From the NCBI GenBank assembly GCA_002319875.1, contig DCFS01000042.1, forward strand, positions 1-6,661: a stretch of DNA of 6,661 nucleotides, in the 5' to 3' direction. A program made the translations under genes and the position numbers. The notes below the pieces were generated by a model, which was given only the letters and a program-made list of their open reading frames with translations, searched no databases and was not told the origin of the DNA. Below are positions 1 through 5,901 of this stretch, piece after piece; position 1 is the stretch's first letter; the number at the start of each line of letters is the position of its first letter. Source of the DNA: Treponema sp. UBA1798. GTDB lineage: Bacteria; Spirochaetota; Spirochaetia; Treponematales; Treponemataceae.

Positions 1-80
1 TCATGGCAAAGAACAGTGGCAAAGCGGCCACTGCCGGTTCCTCAGATTATAAACTGAACGAACACTATCAGCAGGAATAG
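1..80 (+). CDS. rnfG: RnfG C-terminal tail (partial, cut by window edge)
   Basis: This open frame enters from the left edge and stops at TAG 78-80; about 25-26 residues are visible. The tail is hydrophilic and rich in Ala, Ser, Gly, Lys and Gln, ending in EHYQQE, with no recognisable domain. The call rests on position: in the common rnfCDGEAB order, the gene before rnfE is rnfG, the FMN-carrying subunit with one membrane helix and a large extracytoplasmic domain. The flavin-attachment motif would lie upstream of the window, so it cannot be checked. Its stop codon overlaps the ribosome binding site of rnfE, implying co-transcription. The identity is inference; that the frame is coding is likely. 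Confidence 0.68.
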   Translation, partial: MAKNSGKAATAGSSDYKLNEHYQQE

Positions 81-85
81 GAGGG
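79..85 (+). promoter_or_regulatory. Ribosome binding site of rnfE
   Basis: The sequence AGGAGGG overlaps the last two bases of the rnfG stop codon and lies 5 bases before the rnfE ATG at 91. It fixes that start and suggests translational coupling between rnfG and rnfE. Confidence 0.85.
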
Positions 86-90
86 TTTAA

Positions 91-726
91 ATGAAAAAAA
101 ACTATTCAGGTATTTTTACTAACGGTATCGTAAAGGAAAATCCGCTTCTGGTTCTTTCTATCGGACTTTGCTCTTCACTTGCAGTTACCACAAATATATT
201 TAACGGGATCGGAATGGGTTTTTCCATGACTTTCGTTCTGATTATGAGCGAACTTATGATCAGCGCATTCCGTAAACATATACCGGAATCAATACGTCTG
301 CCTATATTTATTATTATCATTGCGGCTTTTACGACAATAGTACAGCTGCTCCTTGCAGCCTATCTGCCATCGCTTTCAGAAGCTCTCGGCGTATTCTTAC
401 CTCTTATCGTCGTCAACTGTATCATTATGGGACGGGTGGAATCCTATGCTTCGAAAGAAGCGCCCCTCAGTTCCGTCTTTGATGCACTTGGAATGGGACT
501 TGGCTATACATGGGTACTTGTACTTATTTCGCTTATCCGTGAATTTCTCGGAAGCGGGACCTTTTTCGGGGTGCACATACTGCCTGAAAAATACACGATC
601 GGCATATTCAGCAAGGCTCCGGGCGGTTTTCTCGTATTCGGTCTTCTGATAGCGGTCACTATGGGACTTGATAAAGTTGCCAAAGAGAAAGCCGAAAAAG
701 CCAAAGGCTGCTGCGGGAGGCAGTAA
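91..726 (+). CDS. rnfE: Rnf complex membrane subunit RnfE
   Basis: This 211-residue protein is an integral inner-membrane subunit of the Rnf complex, which transfers electrons from reduced ferredoxin to NAD+ and pumps Na+ or H+. Hydrophobic segments run from about residue 19 to 190, consistent with the six-helix RnfE/NqrD fold. Family marks include KENPLLVLSIGLCSSLAVTT near the N-terminus, VNCIIMGRVESYASK around 108-122, and GLGYT..L..I..REFLGSGT around 137-157. Cys27 and Cys110 match the conserved pair that, with two Cys of RnfA/NqrE, bind an intramembrane [2Fe-2S] centre in the related Na+-NQR. The length is normal for the family. The C-terminus is a Lys/Ala/Glu-rich cytoplasmic tail ending in GCCGRQ. 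The start has a strong ribosome binding site at 79-85, and rnfA begins 3 bases after the stop. Confidence 0.95.
   Translation: MKKNYSGIFTNGIVKENPLLVLSIGLCSSLAVTTNIFNGIGMGFSMTFVLIMSELMISAFRKHIPESIRLPIFIIIIAAFTTIVQLLLAAYLPSLSEALGVFLPLIVVNCIIMGRVESYASKEAPLSSVFDALGMGLGYTWVLVLISLIREFLGSGTFFGVHILPEKYTIGIFSKAPGGFLVFGLLIAVTMGLDKVAKEKAEKAKGCCGRQ
715..720 (+). promoter_or_regulatory. Ribosome binding site of rnfA inside rnfE
   Basis: GGGAGG lies within the last codons of rnfE, 9 bases before the rnfA ATG at 730. Because the site is inside the upstream reading frame, the two subunits are probably translationally coupled. Confidence 0.75.
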
Positions 727-729
727 AAA

Positions 730-1308
730 ATGAGTGAATTGTTAAAGATATTCATAAAATCAATGCTGGTCGACAACGTAATCCTTGTCCAGTATCTGGC
801 ACTCTGTCCGTTTATGGGCATGACCAGTGATACAGGTAAAGCGTCGGGGATGGGTATAGCAACCTCCTTTGTCATTGTTCTTGCAGTTGCCGTAACTTAT
901 CCTTTCTACTATTTTGTTATGGTTCCGCTGCATCTGGAATTCCTGCAGACACTGATGTTCATCCTCATCATCGCTGCTCTTGTTCAGCTCGTAGAATTTT
1001 ATCTTAAAAAATCTGCACCGGCACTCTACAGTGCGATGGGCGTTTATCTTGCACTCATCACCACAAACTGTGCCGTGCTGGCCTCAACGCTCAACTGTAT
1101 CAGTAAAAATTACAACTATATAGAATCTCTGGTATACAGTGCAGGTATGGCAGGTGGTTTCCTGCTTTCAATGGTCATCATGTCAGGAGTACGGGAGCGT
1201 ATTAAAATAGCTCCGATTCCGGCATTTCTCAAGGGAAAGCCTATTCTGTTTATTGCGGCAGGACTCCTTTCACTTTCATTTCTGGGATTCTCCGGACTGA
1301 TAAAATAG
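730..1308 (+). CDS. rnfA: Rnf complex membrane subunit RnfA
   Basis: This 192-residue, six-helix inner-membrane protein is the partner of RnfE, to which it is homologous in inverted topology. Its length is what the RnfA/NqrE family shows. The sequence has the family signature VLVQYLALCPFMG (about residues 18-30), the glycine-rich stretch SGMGIATSF, and LALITTNCAVLAS around 107-119. Cys26 and Cys114 correspond to the two Cys that, with Cys27 and Cys110 of RnfE, should hold a [2Fe-2S] cluster in the membrane centre on the electron path. An additional Cys123 follows in the same region. It starts 3 bases after rnfE and ends 10 bases before rnfB, so it belongs to the same transcript. No truncation or frameshift is seen. 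RnfA is preferred over NqrE because rnfB follows directly. Confidence 0.95.
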   Translation: MSELLKIFIKSMLVDNVILVQYLALCPFMGMTSDTGKASGMGIATSFVIVLAVAVTYPFYYFVMVPLHLEFLQTLMFILIIAALVQLVEFYLKKSAPALYSAMGVYLALITTNCAVLASTLNCISKNYNYIESLVYSAGMAGGFLLSMVIMSGVRERIKIAPIPAFLKGKPILFIAAGLLSLSFLGFSGLIK

Positions 1309-1312
1309 AGGG
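1308..1312 (+). promoter_or_regulatory. Ribosome binding site of rnfB
   Basis: GAGGG begins on the last base of the rnfA stop codon and lies 6 bases before the ATG at 1319. It supports this start, which is also the one that keeps the N-terminal membrane anchor. Confidence 0.75.
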
Positions 1313-1318
1313 CAGAAC

Positions 1319-2134
1319 ATGAATACTATCATCATTACAATTATTGTTTCCTTTCTTCTGGCTATGATCCTGGGTGTACTTCTTGGATTTTTCCAGAAAA
1401 TGTTTGCAGTCCCCGTTGATGAACGCGTAGCCAAGGTCCGGGAGGTATTGCCTGGCGCAAACTGCGGCGCCTGCGGTTACCCGGGATGCGATGGTTTTGC
1501 CGCTGCAGTAGCTGCAGGCAAAGCGCCTGTTGACGGATGTGCTGCAGGAGGTGCAGCTACCGCACAAAAAGTCGGAGAAGTGCTCGGCGTTTCAGTATCC
1601 GCTGAAAACCAGGTAGCCGTTCTGGCCTGTCAGGGAAGTAAAGCCTGTGCAGTGCAGCGTGGTTTTTATAACGGGATGCACAACTGCGCTGCTGCCCATC
1701 AGGCGGTAAACGGAACAAAAATGTGTTCGTACGGATGTGTCGGCTTCGGAGACTGTGTTGAGGCCTGCACATTCGATGCACTCCATATGGAGGAAGACGG
1801 ACTTCCCCATGTCGATTATGAGAAATGTACAGGGTGCGGTATGTGCGTAAAAACCTGTCCGATGCACCTGTTCAGCAAAGTACCTGTTTCCCGCAAGGGA
1901 GCAATCGCTTTGTGTTCCAACCATTCGGAAAATAAACCTTCCATTATGAAAAACTGCAAGGTTGGCTGCATAAAATGCGGTAAATGCGAGAGAAGCTGCC
2001 CGAAAAAAGCAATCAAACTCGTAAATGGTATTCCTCTCATAGATTATATGTTATGTGACAGTTGTAATATCTGCGTAGAAGGATGTCCTACACATGTACT
2101 CAAACTGCTTGAAAACGTAACAGAAAAAGCCTGA
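1319..2134 (+). CDS. rnfB: Rnf complex iron-sulfur subunit RnfB
   Basis: RnfB is the likely entry point for electrons from ferredoxin into the Rnf complex. The 271-residue protein has one N-terminal membrane helix (about residues 4-25). Next comes the RnfB-type Fe-S domain with Cys49, 52, 57 and 74 (CX2CX4CX16C). After that are ferredoxin-like motifs: Cys136/140/146/150, Cys170/173/176/180, Cys217/220/223/227 and Cys246/249/252/256, the last three of the form CX2CX2CX3CP. This suggests one N-terminal cluster plus four ferredoxin-type [4Fe-4S] clusters, as in the longer RnfB of clostridia and acetogens rather than the short proteobacterial form with two ferredoxin clusters. Extra Cys lie at 104, 110, 123, 199 and 213. 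It is the last gene of the operon, and a strong hairpin begins 2 bases after its stop. Confidence 0.95.
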   Translation: MNTIIITIIVSFLLAMILGVLLGFFQKMFAVPVDERVAKVREVLPGANCGACGYPGCDGFAAAVAAGKAPVDGCAAGGAATAQKVGEVLGVSVSAENQVAVLACQGSKACAVQRGFYNGMHNCAAAHQAVNGTKMCSYGCVGFGDCVEACTFDALHMEEDGLPHVDYEKCTGCGMCVKTCPMHLFSKVPVSRKGAIALCSNHSENKPSIMKNCKVGCIKCGKCERSCPKKAIKLVNGIPLIDYMLCDSCNICVEGCPTHVLKLLENVTEKA

Positions 2135-2136
2135 GC

Positions 2137-2182
2137 CTGTCATGTAACGGCAATCAATATGATTGTCGTTACAGCTTGACAG
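2137..2182 (+). terminator. Hairpin terminator after rnfB
   Basis: A 14-base inner stem (2143-2156 with 2160-2173, one G-U pair, loop ATA) is extended by six more pairs (CTGTCA 2137-2142 with TGACAG 2177-2182) across a 3-base bulge, GCT. It is followed after six bases by a run of six T (2189-2194). The U-tract is not immediate, so efficiency is uncertain, but the position 2 bases after the rnfB stop fits an operon end. The same bases carry the -35 box of the next gene. Confidence 0.7.
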
Positions 2183-2206
2183 TATTACTTTTTTATCCGA
2201 TATTTT
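2176..2206 (+). promoter_or_regulatory. Putative sigma-70 promoter of the DUF5312-like gene
   Basis: A perfect TTGACA is at 2176-2181. Possible -10 boxes are TATTTT at 2201-2206 (19-base spacer, 4 of 6 matches) or GATATT at 2199-2204 (17-base spacer). Transcription would begin at about 2211, at or next to the ATG of the following gene. The -35 box sits in the right arm of the rnfB hairpin. Confidence 0.5.
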
Positions 2207-2210
2207 AAAC

Positions 2211-3752
2211 ATGGCAAAAGATAACTCATCACAGGTTAATTTTTTTCAACGGCTGTTTGACGCACTTTTTGGCTCAAAGGATCCTGAGGTTATAAAAAAG
2301 AAGCAGCTTAAATCAATAGCAGGCGAGCTTGCCAAAACACATACGAATTATTATAAATTCAGTTCTGATGAAGTTCAGCCGGCTCTCGGAAAACTTTTTT
2401 ATCAAATTTACAAGGCGATATCGCCGGCACAAACTATGTTCCAGTCAATGCAGAATCAAACGGTACTTAAAACCATAGTAGTTACACGTTCATTGAACGA
2501 CCAGGAGGCAGACAATCTGCACCTGCTTGAAGAGAAGACTATACGGGAAAAAGCCGGTTCAATGCCATACCAGCAACTGTCAGAATCTGTTCATCAGGCT
2601 CTGGAAACTTTTGCTACAAACTTCGATATGGATCGTATAAACCGTATCAATACATTATATACGACGATACTCTCTTTCGAGGCGTTTTGTACCTATGATT
2701 ATTATTTTCTTCTTAAGAAATTTGATTCTTCTATCAGGGAACGCGAATTTTCCACGCCCCCGCATTTCGAACCGATCAGTACCGAATATATACGTGACGA
2801 TCTGAAGGATTTTATCGCCGTTGCCTGGGCACTGGAAAAAGACACAGACTGGCAGGGAATGCTGGCCTTCTTCAAAAATATAAAAGGCATTGAACCGGTT
2901 TCACTAAAAAACTGGAATCAGATACTTTCAAAACTCATGACACTCAGGAATGCGCATGTATTTGAGATACTGTTAAAACTTGCGACAAAAGATCCTACTT
3001 TTGAGCCCCAGATTACCGTACAGAGCGGCAACATTGTCGAACCATTTCTTGAAAAAGTAAAAAACGAGGCTCTGCAGACCCTAAATAAACTTAAAGCTGA
3101 GCAGAAAAAAACACAGGTAGACAAGCTTTTGAATCAGCTGTTTGGTACGGATGCCATTTTCAGACTCAAAAATTATACGGAACAGGCAAATACTGAATTT
3201 ATAAAACATCAGTTACCAACCTATACGTTCTATCAGCCGCTTAACTATCTTAAAGCGTTTCTCATTGATTTTGTAAAAACTGATCTGAGGGAATTTTCGG
3301 ATCTAGTCCTTGTCAGAGGACAATGGGCAACAGCCCAGCTTGCAGCACCGATGTCGGAAGCTTACAATTCCCTGCTTGAAACTTCCAACCAGATCACCGC
3401 TTTCGACGGAAAACTCGACGACGAGGGAGAAATAGGAATAAAGATAAAGACACTTTTGCCACGTTCAGGACGGGACAAGGAAGCGGCAAATATCATAAAT
3501 ACCATAGTTGGTGATGTTAACGACAGAGCAAAAGGATACCTTATTTCCAGTACAAGGGATCTGATAACGATTGGGAAAATGATCAAAGCACTTCTTGAAG
3601 ATTATGCAAAACAGCCGAACAGCGAGATGGTTGTAAACTGGAAAGAACTGGATCATTTTGCAGAGCATCCTATAAAGGAATGTGGAGTTGAAATTTATAA
3701 GAAGATTTACTTATTTGTGTCTCTTATACAGACATATATCGTTTCGAAATAA
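2211..3752 (+). CDS. Uncharacterised helical protein, DUF5312-like
   Basis: The predicted product is a 513-residue soluble protein of unknown function. I recognise the general sequence as resembling DUF5312, a spirochaete family without an assigned role; this is from memory. No enzyme motif, nucleotide-binding loop, signal peptide or clear membrane helix is visible. It reads as mostly alpha-helical, rich in Lys, Glu, Leu and Phe, with a charged, possibly coiled-coil stretch at about residues 277-308 (EKVKNEALQTLNKLKAEQKK). It ends in a short hydrophobic, aromatic segment (IYLFVSLIQTYIVSK). The frame is open further upstream to a TTG at 2163, but those 16 codons lie in the rnfB hairpin and have no ribosome binding site, so ATG 2211 (MAKDNSSQ) is preferred. 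That ATG also lacks a Shine-Dalgarno sequence. The gene lies 76 bases after rnfB and probably has its own promoter. It converges with metI. Confidence 0.82.
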   Translation: MAKDNSSQVNFFQRLFDALFGSKDPEVIKKKQLKSIAGELAKTHTNYYKFSSDEVQPALGKLFYQIYKAISPAQTMFQSMQNQTVLKTIVVTRSLNDQEADNLHLLEEKTIREKAGSMPYQQLSESVHQALETFATNFDMDRINRINTLYTTILSFEAFCTYDYYFLLKKFDSSIREREFSTPPHFEPISTEYIRDDLKDFIAVAWALEKDTDWQGMLAFFKNIKGIEPVSLKNWNQILSKLMTLRNAHVFEILLKLATKDPTFEPQITVQSGNIVEPFLEKVKNEALQTLNKLKAEQKKTQVDKLLNQLFGTDAIFRLKNYTEQANTEFIKHQLPTYTFYQPLNYLKAFLIDFVKTDLREFSDLVLVRGQWATAQLAAPMSEAYNSLLETSNQITAFDGKLDDEGEIGIKIKTLLPRSGRDKEAANIINTIVGDVNDRAKGYLISSTRDLITIGKMIKALLEDYAKQPNSEMVVNWKELDHFAEHPIKECGVEIYKKIYLFVSLIQTYIVSK

Positions 3753-3815
3753 GGGACCATATTATAAATCAGAAATTTCCGGCTTTATCATATTGTTAAA
3801 CATTTCACGTTTTTT

Positions 3816-4484
3816 TCAGCGGCGGCCCATTAACCGGGCTGATATTGTTGTTCCGGCAAACTGAATAGCTTCAACCAGAACAAGTATGACAATAACAGCG
3901 GCAGCCATTACATCAGGACGGAATCTCTGATATCCATACCGGATAGCAAGGTCACCAAGACCGCCGCCACCGATAGCACCTGCCATAGCAGAGTATCCTA
4001 TAAGATTGATAATTGTCAGCGTAATGCCATCGGCAAGAGAAGGTAGTGCTTCAGGTATAAGAACCTTCACTATTATCTGCATAATAGAAGATCCCATCGA
4101 TCGCGCAGCCTGCACAACTCCGGGATCAACTTCCTTAAGCGCCGATTCAATAATACGGGCAACAAAAGGAGCTGCAGCAATAGAAAGAGGTACAATAGTA
4201 GCAGCCGTTCCAATACTTGTACCGATAAGAATTCTTGAAAGAGGAAACAGCAATATCATAAGAATGATAAAAGGGAATGAACGAAGGGCATTCACTATAC
4301 GCGTAAGTACCTGATTTAAAACAGGTCGCGGATGTATGCCCGTATCCGGATTAGAAATGCATAAAAGGATCCCCAGAGGAAGTCCCAATAATATACTAAA
4401 CACTGTTGAAAGAAGTACCATGATTATTGTCTGCCATGTAGCAACAGACACCAATAACAACAGTTTATTTACAGCTATCATCAT
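3816..4484 (-). CDS. metI: Methionine ABC transporter permease MetI
   Basis: This 222-residue inner-membrane permease forms the channel of the MetNIQ D/L-methionine importer together with MetN. Hydrophobic segments appear at about residues 17-43, 66-82, 88-112, 145-172 and 192-212, the usual five-helix MetI layout. The coupling (EAA) loop that docks on the ATPase is at about 118-148, with EVDPGVVQAARSMGSS and IPEALPSL. The GAIGGGGLGDLAIRYGYQRF segment (169-188) is very typical of MetI. Its first ATG overlaps the metN stop by one base (TAATG). A second ATG follows at once, and the upstream GAGGAG is better spaced from that one (5 bases rather than 2), so the true start may be 4481. It is the last gene of its operon and converges with the DUF5312-like gene. 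The nearly family-wide length suggests it is intact. Confidence 0.94.
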   Translation of the reverse strand: MMIAVNKLLLLVSVATWQTIIMVLLSTVFSILLGLPLGILLCISNPDTGIHPRPVLNQVLTRIVNALRSFPFIILMILLFPLSRILIGTSIGTAATIVPLSIAAAPFVARIIESALKEVDPGVVQAARSMGSSIMQIIVKVLIPEALPSLADGITLTIINLIGYSAMAGAIGGGGLGDLAIRYGYQRFRPDVMAAAVIVILVLVEAIQFAGTTISARLMGRR

Positions 4485-5518
4485 TACTCCTCGACTCCAT
4501 CATATTCTACAATAATGCCGGTACTGCGCAGATACGCTATGGCACGTCTGACTTCCGCATCATCTCCGGTTATATCGGTAACCAGAGTTCCAACTTTATG
4601 GTCAGATAAATTCTGGATCCCCCCGGCACGAATATTGAATTCAATACTGAAATTACGGGCAAGCTGGCTTAAAACGGGTTCATCTGTAAGAGAACCATTA
4701 AACCGCAACGTATATTTACCACCATGCGTCGACCAGCGTACCATATCTTCTTTTGGAGTATGTACGGGAACCGGTTGAGTAAGATTGGAAAGAAATTCTC
4801 TCGTTATTTCAGTTGAAGGATGCAGAAAAATATCCTCAACGCTTCCCTGCTCCACAACCTGGCCTTCATTTAAGACTGCGACACTGCTGCAGGCATCACG
4901 GACAACTTCCATCTGATGTGTAATCATAACGACAGTCAAATTCATTTCCCGTTGTATCGTACGGATCAGATCAAGAATCGAATGTGTAGTCTGAGGATCA
5001 AGAGCGCTTGTCGCTTCATCGCAGAAAAGGATATCGGGATTATTGGCAAGTGCACGGGCGATAGCAATACGCTGTTTCTGTCCGCCGGAAAGCGTACTGA
5101 TCGCTGCATCTGCACGGTCAGAAAGTCCGACCAGCGATAGTAACTCCTCTACGCGTTTGTGTATAATAGTCTTCGGGACAGAACAAATCTCAAGGGGATA
5201 GGCAATATTCTGCCCGGCTGTCCGGGAACTGAAAAGATTGAAATTCTGAAATATCATACCAAGTCTTCTTCTGCGCAGAATCAATTCGCCTTCGGAAAGA
5301 TTATCAACCCTTTGCTCTCCGTAAATAACTTCTCCCGAGTCCGGGCGTTCCAACAGACTTACAAGACGGACAAGCGTGGACTTACCGGCACCACTTTTAC
5401 CTATTATGCCAAAGATACCTTTCGACGGGATTTCAAGACTGATATCCCGTACTGCACAGACTTCTCTGGGAGTATTTTTATCATATACTTTGACAAGGTG
5501 ATCAAGTTTTATTTCCAT
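4484..5518 (-). CDS. metN: Methionine ABC transporter ATP-binding protein MetN
   Basis: MetN is the cytoplasmic ATPase that powers methionine import through MetI. All ABC motifs are present: Walker A GKSGAGKST (residues 40-48), Q-loop Gln91 in FQNFNLF, signature LSGGQKQ (143-149), Walker B ILFCDEA (163-169, catalytic Glu168), D-loop SALD (171-174) and switch His201 in ITHQMEVV. The region after about residue 260 (RWSTHGGKYTLRF through VEYDG) matches the C-terminal NIL domain, which in E. coli MetN binds methionine and shuts the transporter down when the cell is replete. The 344-residue length is normal. GGAG lies 5 bases before the ATG. It starts 16 bases after the DUF1622-type gene and overlaps metI by one base. 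MetQ, the lipoprotein that delivers substrate, is not in this window and must be encoded elsewhere, as in several treponemes. Confidence 0.95.
   Translation of the reverse strand: MEIKLDHLVKVYDKNTPREVCAVRDISLEIPSKGIFGIIGKSGAGKSTLVRLVSLLERPDSGEVIYGEQRVDNLSEGELILRRRRLGMIFQNFNLFSSRTAGQNIAYPLEICSVPKTIIHKRVEELLSLVGLSDRADAAISTLSGGQKQRIAIARALANNPDILFCDEATSALDPQTTHSILDLIRTIQREMNLTVVMITHQMEVVRDACSSVAVLNEGQVVEQGSVEDIFLHPSTEITREFLSNLTQPVPVHTPKEDMVRWSTHGGKYTLRFNGSLTDEPVLSQLARNFSIEFNIRAGGIQNLSDHKVGTLVTDITGDDAEVRRAIAYLRSTGIIVEYDGVEE
4487..4492 (-). promoter_or_regulatory. Ribosome binding site of metI inside metN
   Basis: GAGGAG encodes the final Glu-Glu codons of metN and lies 2 bases before the first metI ATG and 5 bases before the second. 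The spacing favours the second ATG (4481). The placement implies translational coupling. Confidence 0.7.
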
Positions 5519-5534
5519 AAAATCTCCAGCAGAT

Positions 5535-5897
5535 TCAACTTAAACTATCATCAACACCGGAACGATGTTCCTTGTAAATTTCACTGATTTCCTTATTAAG
5601 AAAAAACGAAAGAAGGGTTCTAAGAAGGACAATTCCCCCAAGTATACCCAATTCCTTTAATCCGGGTTCGAGTATTGTCTTCAGAATATCAGAAGCGATC
5701 AGTAATTCGAGCCCGAGCAGTATATACGATCCGAGATCAACGCGAAGTTCCCGTAGTTGCTCAATCGAAAATTTACCCGTCAGACGAGTTGCCTCATTAC
5801 GAAAGAAAGAAATAGTAGCCACAAGAGCACCGTATACCACAACCGCGATGCTGACAATATTAATAATGTGGGAAGTATATTCCAGAACTGTGTTCAT
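5535..5897 (-). CDS. DUF1622-type small membrane protein
   Basis: This 120-residue protein has three likely membrane helices at about residues 12-32, 55-75 and 82-101. The motif LRVDLGSYILLGLELLIASDILKTILEP (50-77) and the closing RTLLSFFLNKEISE (93-106) match my memory of DUF1622, a widespread bacterial membrane family of about 115-120 residues with no established biochemical function. The frame is open upstream for 45 more codons, but those overlap the thioesterase gene, so ATG 5897 (MNTVLEY) is chosen. This gives the normal family length and leaves 4 bases after the thioesterase stop. No clear Shine-Dalgarno sequence precedes it, so translation may depend on ribosomes finishing the upstream gene. 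It sits between a thioesterase and metN, and the sequence gives no direct clue to its role. Confidence 0.85.
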   Translation of the reverse strand: MNTVLEYTSHIINIVSIAVVVYGALVATISFFRNEATRLTGKFSIEQLRELRVDLGSYILLGLELLIASDILKTILEPGLKELGILGGIVLLRTLLSFFLNKEISEIYKEHRSGVDDSLS

Positions 5898-5901
5898 ATA
5901 C

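Noticed and set aside
504..875. 123-codon open frame on the - strand across rnfE/rnfA
   Set aside because: It lies antisense to two well-supported Rnf genes, has no protein family resemblance and spans their junction.
1500..1560. Repeated CTGCAG / GCTGCAG elements in rnfB
   Set aside because: They are explained by alanine-rich coding sequence (AAAVAAGKAP, CAAGGAATA) in the first Fe-S domain and do not form a regular repeat array.
1250..1567. 105-codon open frame on the - strand over the rnfA-rnfB junction
   Set aside because: Its Cys/Ser-rich translation is the shadow of the Cys- and Ala-rich rnfB coding sequence on the opposite strand.
2163..2210. Longer TTG-initiated form of the DUF5312-like protein
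   Set aside because: These 16 codons overlap the rnfB hairpin and the putative promoter and have no ribosome binding site; ATG 2211 is more natural.
3817..3841. Imperfect stem CAGC...GCTG / CCC...GGG at the metI 3' end as a terminator
   Set aside because: The T-run lies before the stem on the + strand, and an A-run follows it on the - strand, the wrong polarity for a terminator in either direction.
3682..3864. 60-codon open frame on the + strand between the DUF5312-like gene and metI
   Set aside because: It overlaps the ends of two real genes in other frames, and its product is a compositional artefact of A/T-rich sequence.
5159..5587. 142-codon open frame on the + strand opposite metN
   Set aside because: The - strand encodes an intact MetN with every ABC motif. 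The + frame has no recognisable motif and no good ribosome binding site.
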